This document shows positions 1 through 6,544 of a stretch of DNA of 14,803 bases, in pieces. The DNA is from an uncultured Campylobacter sp. Lineage in GTDB: Bacteria > Campylobacterota > Campylobacteria > Campylobacterales > Campylobacteraceae. Each line of letters begins with the position of its first letter. Position 1 is the first letter of the stretch. The stretch is from assembly GCF_937949835.1 (NCBI RefSeq), contig NZ_CALEDC010000313.1, positions 1 through 14,803 of the forward strand. Direction: 5' to 3'. The position numbers and the translations under genes were made by a program. The notes under the pieces were generated by a model. That model saw only the letters and a list, made by a program, of their open reading frames with translations, had not been told where the DNA came from and did no database searches.

Positions 1-37
1 GTTGAGCGCGTAAATTTTAAAATTTAACCCGCGTCTT

Positions 38-328
38 TTATTCGCCGAAAAGCCTCCAAAACTCGGGCGCAAATTTCGTCGGCGCAAATTCTATGATCTC
101 GTATTTTGCGACGCCGTTTTGAAAGAACGGATCTTGCGCGATGATCTCATCAAGCTCCGCGCGGTCTTTGGCGTTGATTAAGATGACGCCGCCGGTGCGA
201 GGGACTTTGCGCCCCGAGCAGATAAATTTATCCGCCGCGAAAAATTTATCTAAAAATGTGTTATGCTCGTTGATAAAGCGGTCCGCTTCGCTTGCGTCCT
301 TGACATAGGTGAGGTTTGCAATAAACAT
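38..328 (-). CDS. YciI-like (YCII-related) small protein
   Basis: A 96-residue protein with the ferredoxin-like fold pattern of the YciI/YCII-related family: an opening beta strand (FIANLTYV), then RFINEHNTFLDKFFAADKF with the conserved His, then SGRKVPRTGGVILI and a closing strand before a C-terminal QDPFFQNGVAKYEIIEF segment. Family members are small cytoplasmic dimers, often called dehydratase- or muconolactone-isomerase-like; the substrate is generally unknown and nothing here identifies it. I chose the ATG at 326-328 and not the open frame reaching 376, because AAAGGA (reverse strand of 332-339) sits at ribosome-binding distance and the domain begins right after this Met. An extended -10 box lies about 30 bases upstream (357-365), so the gene probably has its own promoter and is separated from comEC by a hairpin. 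Family assignment is firm; function is not. Confidence 0.8.
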   Translation of the reverse strand: MFIANLTYVKDASEADRFINEHNTFLDKFFAADKFICSGRKVPRTGGVILINAKDRAELDEIIAQDPFFQNGVAKYEIIEFAPTKFAPEFWRLFGE

Positions 329-356
329 TTTGATCCTTTGTGAGATTTGAAGCGCG

Positions 357-365
357 ATTTTAGCA
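357..365 (-). promoter_or_regulatory. Putative extended -10 promoter of the YciI-like gene
   Basis: On the minus strand this reads TGCTAAAAT, an extended -10 (TGn followed by TAAAAT, one mismatch from TATAAT). It would start transcription near 350, about 20 bases before the ATG at 328. No -35 box is evident; Campylobacter sigma70 promoters usually lack a conserved -35. The same motif type (TGTTAAAAT) lies upstream of glnA. Confidence 0.45.
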
Positions 366-381
366 TAAAATTCCAACGGAT

Positions 382-401
382 AAAATTCCCGCTGGAATTT
401 T
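382..401 (-). terminator. Stem-loop after comEC, candidate intrinsic terminator
   Basis: A perfect 8-bp stem with a 4-nt loop: AAAATTCC (382-389) pairs with GGAATTTT (394-401). Read on the minus strand it follows the comEC stop codon by a few bases and its 3' arm runs into a short U-rich stretch, so it could end comEC transcription. A second AAAATTCC at 367-374 could pair with the same arm. The stem is AT-rich and therefore modest. Confidence 0.45.
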
Positions 402-407
402 CGCGCG

Positions 408-1661
408 CTACGTTATAAAAAATATCGGCGAAATTCCGATTATCGCGCAGCCAAGCGCTGCGTAGCGAAGCTTTATCGCAGCAAGCGCGCAGATGTTTGC
501 GAGCGCGAAAAGAAGCGGCGGAATTTGCGCCTGAAAGCTCGGCAAAGTAAAATTTAAAAACGCAAGCAGCGGCGTATCGAGCGCGCCGCCGAGCCCGAAT
601 AGATGCAAAAATATGCTTAGCGGATAAAAGATCACGAACGCGTATCCTAGCGGCATGACGCTAAGCTGCTGCAGCGAAGCGGTCGGGAAGAAATAATAGA
701 CCGCTACGTTCATGCTGAGCCAAACGTAGAGGTTGAAAAGTATGACGTTCTGCCAGAGCTTAAATTTGGGCGCGAAGTGGTGCAGGTAGAGGAAAATATA
801 CAGCACGCCCAGGCAGGAGAAATAAAATCCGATCGAAAAGGCTAGGTGCGGGAAAAACGCAAGCAGAAGCGCGATCGTTAGGAAGAGGTTTGTAAATTTA
901 AGTACGTAGAAATTTCGCATCGCGAGGTAAAACCCCACGCAGCACATCGCAAGCGAGCGCAGAAAGCTCGGCGTAAAATCAAGCACGAAGAGATATCCGC
1001 TCATCAGCACGATCACAAAGACGCTAAGATCGCGCCTCGCGCTGCGATACGGAAAGTAGCGATCTTGAAAATAGCGATATATCGGCATTGCGAGCAGAAA
1101 GACAGTGCTAAAGATAATGCCCAGATGAAAGCCGCTGATCGAGATGATGTGCGCTATGCCCCAGTTCGTCACGCTAGCGCGCAGCGGTTTTGAAATTTCG
1201 GTCGCAAAATACAGCGCGGAGTAAAGATCCGCCGTCATCTCATCTTCGTGCTGAGCGCGAACGAATTCTATAGCGCGCCATTTTGCCCCGGAGGGCGCGG
1301 TCTCAGCTGAAATTTTAAAATTTGGCGCGTAAAAGCGCTGCTTTAAAAAATCTAAAAATTTTACGTTTTTCGTCACGATGCCGATATTTACGCGCGCGAA
1401 GCGATGAAATTCCCGCCCGAGCCCGGCAGTCGTGTAGAGGGTAAAATCCGCCGTTTTGAGCTTTAGCACCGTGTAGGTGCGGCCGCGCTCGTTCGTTTTG
1501 GCGTAGGCGTTTAAAATTTGCGCGTCGTAAAAGGCGTAGTTTTTCGCGCGGAATTCTTTGAGCTCATAAAATTTCACGCCTAAGTTTATCGATAAAATTC
1601 CAAGCAAAATGAGCAGAAAGTATAAAATTTCGCGTTTAGAGTAAAAGAGTTGAAGCTTCAC
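408..1661 (-). CDS. comEC: ComEC/Rec2-family DNA uptake channel, short form
   Basis: A 417-residue inner-membrane protein predicted to carry single-stranded DNA into the cytoplasm during natural transformation. Residues about 11-30 form an N-terminal membrane segment, about 45-115 a soluble beta-rich OB-like region, and about 165-415 the Competence domain with multiple hydrophobic helices. The family signature HIISISGFHLG is at 171-181, and LDFTPSFLRSLAM matches the conserved motif around the second core helix. The C-terminal metallo-beta-lactamase domain of Gram-positive ComEC is absent; from memory, short forms are usual in Campylobacter and Helicobacter, so this is probably not a truncation. 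The start is a GTG at 1659-1661; an in-frame TAA three codons upstream leaves no earlier conventional start, and no clear Shine-Dalgarno is seen, implying weak translation. It lies downstream of glnA on the same strand after a 129-base gap that contains a tandem repeat. Confidence 0.88.
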   Translation of the reverse strand: MKLQLFYSKREILYFLLILLGILSINLGVKFYELKEFRAKNYAFYDAQILNAYAKTNERGRTYTVLKLKTADFTLYTTAGLGREFHRFARVNIGIVTKNVKFLDFLKQRFYAPNFKISAETAPSGAKWRAIEFVRAQHEDEMTADLYSALYFATEISKPLRASVTNWGIAHIISISGFHLGIIFSTVFLLAMPIYRYFQDRYFPYRSARRDLSVFVIVLMSGYLFVLDFTPSFLRSLAMCCVGFYLAMRNFYVLKFTNLFLTIALLLAFFPHLAFSIGFYFSCLGVLYIFLYLHHFAPKFKLWQNVILFNLYVWLSMNVAVYYFFPTASLQQLSVMPLGYAFVIFYPLSIFLHLFGLGGALDTPLLAFLNFTLPSFQAQIPPLLFALANICALAAIKLRYAALGCAIIGISPIFFIT

Positions 1662-1672
1662 GGGCGGTATTT

Positions 1673-1725
1673 AAGTTCGCGCATGCGGTAGAATTTTAAA
1701 AGTTCGCACGCGGCGAAATTTTAAA
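1673..1725. repeat. Imperfect ~27-bp tandem duplication upstream of comEC
   Basis: Two consecutive copies of a unit beginning AAGTTCGC, continuing through a GC-rich GCGG core and ending in AATTTTAAA. Copy 1 spans 1673-1700 and copy 2 about 1700-1725; copy 2 is two bases shorter and differs at several positions. The element lies directly upstream of the comEC GTG start on the minus strand. Its role is unknown. Confidence 0.6.
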
Positions 1726-1755
1726 ATTCCAAGGCTCTGTGCTGCGCCGTCTCGT

Positions 1756-1788
1756 AAAAACCGGGCGGCGCGGCATAAAATAAGCCCG
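1756..1788 (-). terminator. Candidate terminator downstream of glnA
   Basis: On the minus strand, CGGGC (complement of 1784-1788) is followed by a 17-nt loop, GCCCG (complement of 1762-1766) and then a run of five T (complement of 1756-1760), starting just after the glnA stop codon. The stem is only 5 bp and the loop is large, so the efficiency is doubtful. Confidence 0.35.
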
Positions 1789-1790
1789 TC

Positions 1791-3218
1791 TTAGCACGAA
1801 TAATTCGTCGCAAACTCAAACGGCGTAGGACGCGCCTCGTAAGGCCAAACCTGAGTTTCAAATTTAAAATGCTGATAGGTCTCGATAAAAAGCTCGCTCA
1901 TTATCGGGCGCAGATACTCATTATCGCGGATCACCGCCTCTAGGCTGCCGCGAAGCGTGTGCGGAAGCTGCTCGATGCCGCGCTCGCGGATCTCATCCAG
2001 GTGCAGCTTGAATAAATTTTCATCCATCGGCCCGACCGGTTCGGTTTTGTTTTTGATACCGTCGATGCCGGCCATCAGCATCGCCGCAAACGCCAAATAC
2101 GGGCATGCTGTGCTATCGGGGAAGCGCATCTCGGCTCGCACCGAATGCTCGCCGCTGCCGTAAGGGATGCGGATCGAAGCGGAGCGGTTTTGGCTCGAAT
2201 AAGTTAGAATGGACGGCGCCTCAAAGCCGGGGATTAGGCGCTTATAGCTGTTGGTGCTCGGGTTCGTAAACGCCGCGACGCTGCGCGCATGCTTTAGCAC
2301 GCCGCCGATATACCACCTCGCCGCGTCGCTTAAATTTGCATAGTTGCCCTTTTTGTAAAAGGTATTTTTGCCCTTTTTCCAGATCGATTGGTGCACGTGC
2401 ATTCCGCTGCCGTTATCGCCGTAGAGCGGCTTCGGCATAAAGGTCGCGGTTTTGCCGTTTAGGTGCGCGACCATCTTTACGACATATTTGTATTTTTGCA
2501 CGTTGTCGGCGGCCTCGACGAGAGTGCCGTATTTGACGCCGATCTCGCCCTGGCCTTGCGCTACTTCGTGGTGACAGATGAAGGTCTCAAGCCCGATCTG
2601 TTCAAGTACCTTTAGCATCTCGGCGCGCAGATCGACCATCGAATCTACGGGCTGGACGGGGAAGTAACCGCCCTTTATGCCCGGGCGGTGGCCGCTATTA
2701 AAGCCGTCTTTGTAGTTTTTGCCGCTGTTCCAATGCCCCTCTTCGGTATCTACCTTAAACATCGCGCAGTTCATATCGTCGATGATCTTTACGTCGTCGA
2801 AAACGAAAAATTCATTCTCAGGCCCGAAATAGCAGGTATCTCCAATACCCGTGGTTTGCAGAAACTGCTCGGCTTTTTTAGCGATCGAGCGCGGGCATTT
2901 TTCGTAAAGCTCGTTTTTGTAGATATCATAAACGTCGCAGATGACGATGATCGTAACGTCCGCGGTAAATGGATCTAAAAACGCCGTTTGCACGTCGGGC
3001 TTTAGCATCATATCGGATTTATCAATCGGCTGCCACGCCGCTACCGAGCTTGCGTCGAATGGAATTCCGTCGGCGAAGTCCTTCGGCAGGCGCTTGTAGT
3101 TGTAAGCGACATGGTGCCAGGTGCCTTTTAGATCGGTAAATCTAAAATCCACGAACTCGACCTCGTTTTCATCGCAAAATTTAAAAAATTCCTTCACGTC
3201 ATTAACAAATTTTCCCAT
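1791..3218 (-). CDS. glnA: Glutamine synthetase, type I
   Basis: A 475-residue, full-length type I glutamine synthetase making glutamine from glutamate, ammonia and ATP in the cytoplasm as a dodecamer. The beta-grasp N-terminal domain is followed by the active-site latch region around [16 protein letters not shown] (55-70). Catalytic-domain landmarks include GPENEFF (132-138, metal ligands E134 and E136), [12 protein letters not shown] (216-227), the [10 protein letters not shown] loop (269-278), [10 protein letters not shown] (326-335), NRSASIRIP (344-352) and RAEMRFPD (361-368). The segment that in E. coli contains the adenylylated Tyr397 reads NLFKLHLDE here, so the acceptor position is Phe403 and AMP attachment is not possible at that site. 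Related epsilon enzymes (H. pylori) are known to me as lacking this control. The ATG at 3216-3218 is preceded by an AAGGA ribosome-binding site. A putative promoter lies at 3265-3273. Confidence 0.97.
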   Translation of the reverse strand: MGKFVNDVKEFFKFCDENEVEFVDFRFTDLKGTWHHVAYNYKRLPKDFADGIPFDASSVAAWQPIDKSDMMLKPDVQTAFLDPFTADVTIIVICDVYDIYKNELYEKCPRSIAKKAEQFLQTTGIGDTCYFGPENEFFVFDDVKIIDDMNCAMFKVDTEEGHWNSGKNYKDGFNSGHRPGIKGGYFPVQPVDSMVDLRAEMLKVLEQIGLETFICHHEVAQGQGEIGVKYGTLVEAADNVQKYKYVVKMVAHLNGKTATFMPKPLYGDNGSGMHVHQSIWKKGKNTFYKKGNYANLSDAARWYIGGVLKHARSVAAFTNPSTNSYKRLIPGFEAPSILTYSSQNRSASIRIPYGSGEHSVRAEMRFPDSTACPYLAFAAMLMAGIDGIKNKTEPVGPMDENLFKLHLDEIRERGIEQLPHTLRGSLEAVIRDNEYLRPIMSELFIETYQHFKFETQVWPYEARPTPFEFATNYSC

Positions 3219-3235
3219 ATTTTTTCCTTTTTTCC

Positions 3236-3249
3236 GCCCGTATTCGGGC
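3236..3249 (-). repeat. Small hairpin in the glnA leader
   Basis: A perfect 5-bp GC-only stem (GCCCG at 3236-3240, CGGGC at 3245-3249) with a 4-nt loop. It falls between the putative glnA promoter and the glnA ribosome-binding site, so it would lie in the 5' untranslated RNA. It has no T-run on the minus strand, so it is not a terminator; an effect on mRNA stability or ribosome access is a guess. Confidence 0.4.
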
Positions 3250-3264
3250 TAAATTTAACGGCGG

Positions 3265-3273
3265 ATTTTAACA
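3265..3273 (-). promoter_or_regulatory. Putative extended -10 promoter of glnA
   Basis: The minus strand reads TGTTAAAAT, a TGn-TAAAAT extended -10, about 47 bases upstream of the glnA ATG and giving a predicted leader of about 40 nt. The surrounding gap between glnA and the PHP gene (3219-3418) is otherwise filled with AAATTTTAAAATTT-type palindromes and a repeated CCGCGCCTTT (3343-3352 and 3377-3386), in which I see no gene and no sigma54-type GG-N10-GC promoter. Confidence 0.45.
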
Positions 3274-3418
3274 TTATTTAGTTGAAATTCGACTTTATCT
3301 GCGCGCCGTTTTGCGCGCCGCGATTTTTAAAATTTCACGCTGCCGCGCCTTTTGAAATTTTAAAATTTTGCGCCGTCCGCGCCTTTAAAATTTAGCAGAG
3401 AGCGGCTGCCGTTAAAAT

Positions 3419-4207
3419 TTACGCTAGCTTTACGAACTGCCGCTCGCGATTTTTGAAAACGGCGATCTTATCGTAGCCGAACTCGCGCGCTTTGGCGTAA
3501 ATTTTATCGTAGTTTAGCGCTACTTGGGCAACCGAGTGCGCATCCGAGCTAAGCGTAATCGGCACGTCCGCATCCGCAAACACCTCTAAAAGTGCATCGC
3601 TTGGATAAATTTCATTTGCGGGCTTGCGAAGCCCCGCGGAGTTTAGCTCCACGACGATGCCGCTTTTTTTGATCGCGTTTATCGCGCCGCCTGCCAAAAC
3701 TCTGATATCTTTTTTCGGAGTAAATTTAAAAATTTTAATCAGATCCATGTGTCCTAAAATGTCGAATTTGCCGCTTTTGCACAGCGCGCAGATCAGCGCA
3801 AAGTATTCGCGATAAACGTCGTCTATTTCGCGCCCGCTCCACTGATCTAAAAATTCCTCGTTATCAAAGCCCCAGTTGTTTAAAAAATGCACCGAGCCGA
3901 TGAGATAATCGAGCTTGCGCGCGAAAATCCGCTCATCCATTAGCTCCCGTTTCGTCATAAAATCGACCTCGTATCCCAGCCGCACGTCGATCCGCCCGCT
4001 AAACTCATCTCGCAGATCCCTAATCATCCGCTCGTAAAGCTCCATCTGCTCGAAGCTCATTCGGTATTTTTGATCGAAGTTCATCGGCGCGTGATCCGCA
4101 AAGCCGAAAATTTCTATGCCTCGTGCGATCGCCGCTTCCAAATACTGTCGCGGCTCGCCGTTAGCGTGGTTGCAAAGATAGGTGTGGTTGTGCAGATCGG
4201 CTCGCAT
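3419..4207 (-). CDS. PHP-family phosphatase, histidinol-phosphatase (HisK/HisJ)-like
   Basis: A 262-residue cytoplasmic PHP-domain hydrolase. The metal-binding motifs are all present: HNH at 6-8 with H14, DH at 38-39, E80 in GYEVDF, H107 in GSVH, H153 in GHMD, and D222 and H224 in SSDAH. This set, the length and the SVHFL and ELNSAGLRK segments match the histidinol-phosphatase branch (HisK/HisJ), which would convert L-histidinol phosphate to histidinol with a trinuclear metal site. No other his gene is in the window, and many epsilonproteobacteria have a bifunctional HisB, so the physiological substrate is inferred from family only. The open frame begins with TTG at 4208-4210, but I prefer the adjacent ATG at 4205-4207: AAGGAG on the minus strand is six bases from it and only three from the TTG. 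It is divergent from the U32 gene across a 65-base gap. Confidence 0.85.
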   Translation of the reverse strand: MRADLHNHTYLCNHANGEPRQYLEAAIARGIEIFGFADHAPMNFDQKYRMSFEQMELYERMIRDLRDEFSGRIDVRLGYEVDFMTKRELMDERIFARKLDYLIGSVHFLNNWGFDNEEFLDQWSGREIDDVYREYFALICALCKSGKFDILGHMDLIKIFKFTPKKDIRVLAGGAINAIKKSGIVVELNSAGLRKPANEIYPSDALLEVFADADVPITLSSDAHSVAQVALNYDKIYAKAREFGYDKIAVFKNRERQFVKLA

Positions 4208-4237
4208 CAACTGCTCCTTAAATAAAATTTTGGCTAA

Positions 4238-4243
4238 ATTGTA
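4238..4243 (-). promoter_or_regulatory. Putative -10 box of the PHP-family gene
   Basis: The minus strand reads TACAAT, one mismatch from TATAAT, about 30 bases upstream of the chosen ATG. It sits in the short divergent gap, directly beside the proposed rightward -10 at 4245-4250. Confidence 0.35.
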
Positions 4244-4244
4244 G

Positions 4245-4250
4245 TAAAAT
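4245..4250 (+). promoter_or_regulatory. Putative -10 box of the rightward gene cluster
   Basis: TAAAAT in the context TAGTAAAAT, about 22 bases upstream of the first start codon of the U32 gene. If real, it drives the long rightward cluster. It almost touches the leftward -10 at 4238-4243, so the two polymerase sites would compete. Confidence 0.35.
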
Positions 4251-4272
4251 CGCGCTTAAAAAATCACTAGGA

Positions 4273-5541
4273 ATGTATTTGAAAAAACCCGAACTCTTAG
4301 CTCCCGCCGGGAATTTAACGAAACTAAAAATCGCCCTGGCTTACGGCGCGGACGCCGTGTATGCAAGCACAGGCTCATTTTCGCTGCGCCAGCGAAGCGC
4401 GAAGGAATTTAGCAAAGAAAGCTTCGCGCAGGGCGTCGCGTACGCGCACGAGCGCGGCAAGAAGCTTTATGCGACCGTAAACGGCTTTGCGACCAACGGT
4501 CAGCTAGGAAACATCGAAAGGCATCTGGAATTTCTTCGCGATTTGCGCGTGGATGGAATTTTAATCGCCACTTTAGGCGTCGCAAACCTTGCGCGAGCCG
4601 TAGCGCCTGAGATTCCGATCCACGTCTCCACCCAAGCTAACGTGCTAAATTATCTGGATGCGCAGGTTTGGGCGGAGTTGGGCGCCGTTCGCATCGTCGC
4701 GGCGCGTGAGATGACGCTCAAAGACGCCGTGGAGATCAAGGATAAAATTCCAAATCTGCAGATCGAAATTTTCGTGCACGGCTCGATGTGTTTCGCATAC
4801 AGCGGGCGCTGTCTTGTTAGCGCGGTGCAAAGCGGGCGCTTCAGCAACCGCGGAAGCTGCGCGAACGACTGCAGATTTAACTACGAGCTTTACGCGAAAA
4901 ATCCCGAAACCAGCGCGCTTTTCCGCTTGCAAGAGCGCGAAGGGGAGGGCACTTTCGTAATGAACGCGAAGGATCTTAGCCTCATTTCGCACGTGCAAAA
5001 GATCATGCAAACGGGCGCGATCGACAGCTTCAAAATCGAAGGGCGCACCAAGAGCGAATACTACGTCGCATGCGCCACGAATGCCTACCGCGCGGCGATC
5101 GACGATGCCGCGAGCGATAAATTTGAGGCCGGCGTTTACGAGCGCGAGATCGCGACGCTTAAAAACCGCGGCTTTAGCGACGGATATTTGATAAAACGCC
5201 CGTACGAGCGAGAGGATACGCAAAATTTAGACCGCAGCATCGAGCTTGGCACGCATCAGGTCTGTGCGATCTCGCAGGACGGCGAGTTTATAAGCGTCAA
5301 AGATAAAATTTTGCCAGGCGTTTCGTATGAAATTTTTGCTCCGCGCGGCTTTAAAATTTGCGCTTGCGATAATGAGATCGGCGAAATTTTTGAGCTTGAC
5401 GGCAAGCCATATTTAAAATTTAAGAGGCTGCAAAGCCGCAGCGGTAAGGAATTTAGCGAGATTCACAGCGGCAATCTAAATGAGATTAAGCTGCCCGCGA
5501 AGCTCGCGGAGTTTTGCTTTTTAAGAAAGGAGATAGAATGA
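4273..5541 (+). CDS. U32 peptidase-family protein, probable tRNA U34 hydroxylase (TrhP-like)
   Basis: A 422-residue protein of the U32 family. The opening KKPELLAPAGNLTKLKIAL and ADAVYAS lead a TIM-barrel-like region, followed by HVSTQANVLN (117-126). The U32 signature EIFVHGSMCFAYSGRCLVS spans 165-183. Cysteines C173, C180, C196 and C200 form the four-cysteine set expected to hold an iron-sulfur cluster, and KIEGRTKS follows further on. Single-domain members of about 420-450 residues (E. coli YegQ/TrhP type) are now linked to prephenate-dependent 5-hydroxylation of tRNA uridine 34, not to proteolysis, and I favour that role. The neighbouring tRNA genes trmD and glyQ fit. Start choice is uncertain: the ATG at 4273 directly abuts AGGA, whereas the in-frame TTG at 4279 is six bases from it and gives a product opening MKKPELLAPAG. 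The stop overlaps purE as ATGA. Confidence 0.88.
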   Translation: MYLKKPELLAPAGNLTKLKIALAYGADAVYASTGSFSLRQRSAKEFSKESFAQGVAYAHERGKKLYATVNGFATNGQLGNIERHLEFLRDLRVDGILIATLGVANLARAVAPEIPIHVSTQANVLNYLDAQVWAELGAVRIVAAREMTLKDAVEIKDKIPNLQIEIFVHGSMCFAYSGRCLVSAVQSGRFSNRGSCANDCRFNYELYAKNPETSALFRLQEREGEGTFVMNAKDLSLISHVQKIMQTGAIDSFKIEGRTKSEYYVACATNAYRAAIDDAASDKFEAGVYEREIATLKNRGFSDGYLIKRPYEREDTQNLDRSIELGTHQVCAISQDGEFISVKDKILPGVSYEIFAPRGFKICACDNEIGEIFELDGKPYLKFKRLQSRSGKEFSEIHSGNLNEIKLPAKLAEFCFLRKEIE

Positions 5542-6038
5542 AATTTGTTTCTATAATAATGGGCTCAAAGAGCGATTACGAGGTCGTTTACGAGGCGGCT
5601 AAAATTTTAAACGAATTCGGCGCGGCGTACGAGATGATCGTATCTTCGGCGCACCGAAGCCCCGCCCGCACGGCTAAATACGTCGCGGACGCCGAGAAAA
5701 AGGGCGCGCAAGTTTTCATCTGTGCGGCGGGTATGGCGGCGCATCTTGCCGGAGCGGTCGCTGCGAATACGACCAAGCCGGTGCTAGGCGTCCCGCTCGG
5801 CGGCAGCGCGCTTAGCGGCGTAGATGCGCTGTATTCGACCGTGCAGATGCCTGCGGGCATCCCCGTCGCGACGCTTGCGATCGGCAAGGCGGGCGCGAAA
5901 AACGCGGCGTATCTGGCGGTGCAAATTTTAGCTCTAAACGACGAGGTGCTAAGCTCGAAGCTAAAGGCGGATCGCGCGGCAAAAGCGGAGGCGCTGAAAA
6001 AAGACTCCGAGCAGATCGAAGTGCTGCTTGAGGGCTAA
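5538..6038 (+). CDS. purE: N5-carboxyaminoimidazole ribonucleotide mutase
   Basis: A 166-residue class I PurE, which converts N5-CAIR to CAIR in purine biosynthesis and works as a cytoplasmic octamer. GSKSD at 9-13 and SSAHRSP at 36-42 (catalytic H39) are present, followed by AAGMAAHLAGAVAA, VLGVPL and the QMPAGIPVATLAIG loop. The ATG at 5538 was chosen over upstream in-frame starts because AAAGGAG (5526-5532) is five bases before it and MKFVSIIMGSKSD matches the family N-terminus. Its start overlaps the stop of the preceding gene (ATGA), so translation is probably coupled. PurK, its usual partner, is not in the window. Confidence 0.96.
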   Translation: MKFVSIIMGSKSDYEVVYEAAKILNEFGAAYEMIVSSAHRSPARTAKYVADAEKKGAQVFICAAGMAAHLAGAVAANTTKPVLGVPLGGSALSGVDALYSTVQMPAGIPVATLAIGKAGAKNAAYLAVQILALNDEVLSSKLKADRAAKAEALKKDSEQIEVLLEG

Positions 6039-6041
6039 ACT

Positions 6042-6518
6042 TTGAAAATTTTAAAATTGCGCGAAGGCTTTGAAATTTGCGGCCTAAAGACTCGCACGAA
6101 TAACGCAGATGAGATGAGCGGGCGAGGGGTGATCGCAAATTTGTGGGGCGAGTTTTTAAAATTTAACGCTAGCAGAAGCAGCGCCGCGAAAAACGAAATT
6201 TATGCTGCGTATTACGACTACGAAAACGGCGCGCAGAGGGAGTACTCCGTGCTAATAGGCACTTGCTCGAAGGAAGGGCACCATAAAGAAAGCCACGACG
6301 AAGCTTGCAAATCCGCGAAGCAGTGCCGCAAAAATGAGCGCGATGAAACCGGCGAAAAATTATGTATTGAAGCGGGCGATTACGCGGTTTTTGATTTTAC
6401 GAACGAGCCTACGAGAGTAGGCGAATACTGGGCTGAAATTTGGAAATTTTTTGAAAGCTCGAAGCTTCAAAGAGCCTTTAAAACGGACTTTGAAAAGCAC
6501 TCGGAAGATAAAATTTAA
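6042..6518 (+). CDS. GyrI-like/effector-binding-domain protein with Cys/His-rich insert
   Basis: A 158-residue protein resembling the stand-alone effector-binding fold (GyrI-like, AraC effector-binding, YdeE type). It opens with [16 protein letters not shown], has an [11 protein letters not shown] helix (31-41), a [20 protein letters not shown] strand-turn-strand region (54-73), then [29 protein letters not shown] (109-137), all typical of the fold. Such domains bind small ligands, or gyrase in SbmC/GyrI; no DNA-binding domain is attached and the ligand is unknown. Between the two repeats is an unusual polar stretch, about residues 75-108, with C75, H80, H81, H85, C89, C95 and C108. The start is a TTG at 6042-6044: GAGGG in the last purE codons (6030-6034) is seven bases upstream, and the next Met lies inside the domain. 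It sits between purE and glyQ, three bases after purE. Confidence 0.65.
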   Translation: MKILKLREGFEICGLKTRTNNADEMSGRGVIANLWGEFLKFNASRSSAAKNEIYAAYYDYENGAQREYSVLIGTCSKEGHHKESHDEACKSAKQCRKNERDETGEKLCIEAGDYAVFDFTNEPTRVGEYWAEIWKFFESSKLQRAFKTDFEKHSEDKI

Positions 6519-6544
6519 ATTTACATATCGATAAAAGGATAAAA

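Noticed and set aside
175-180. Mobile element, phage, CRISPR or defence system in the window
   Set aside because: No transposase, integrase, terminal inverted repeats, repeat-spacer arrays or defence genes were found on either strand; the order is a conserved housekeeping block. The coordinates given are only a placeholder for the whole window.
1310-1323. AAATTTTAAAATTT palindrome as a specific operator (also at 12-25, 3355-3368 and 7883-7896)
   Set aside because: It occurs inside genes as well as between them and is better explained by the general excess of AAATTT words in this genome.
408-1661. ComEC as a truncated pseudogene because the metallo-beta-lactamase domain is missing
   Set aside because: The Competence domain is complete and short forms are normal in Campylobacter and Helicobacter; no frameshift or remnant domain is seen beside it.
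4208-4210. TTG start for the PHP-family gene
   Set aside because: The adjacent ATG has better spacing to AAGGAG and is the preferred codon; the difference is a single residue.
4645-5223. 192-codon open frame on the minus strand inside the U32-family gene
   Set aside because: Antisense shadow of a clearly conserved gene; its product has no recognisable domain. Other long opposite-strand frames in this GC-rich coding sequence (for example 10676-11029 and 10939-11403) were rejected for the same reason.
5514-5537. Upstream start for PurE
   Set aside because: The added residues read through the ribosome-binding site; AAAGGAG is correctly spaced for the ATG at 5538.
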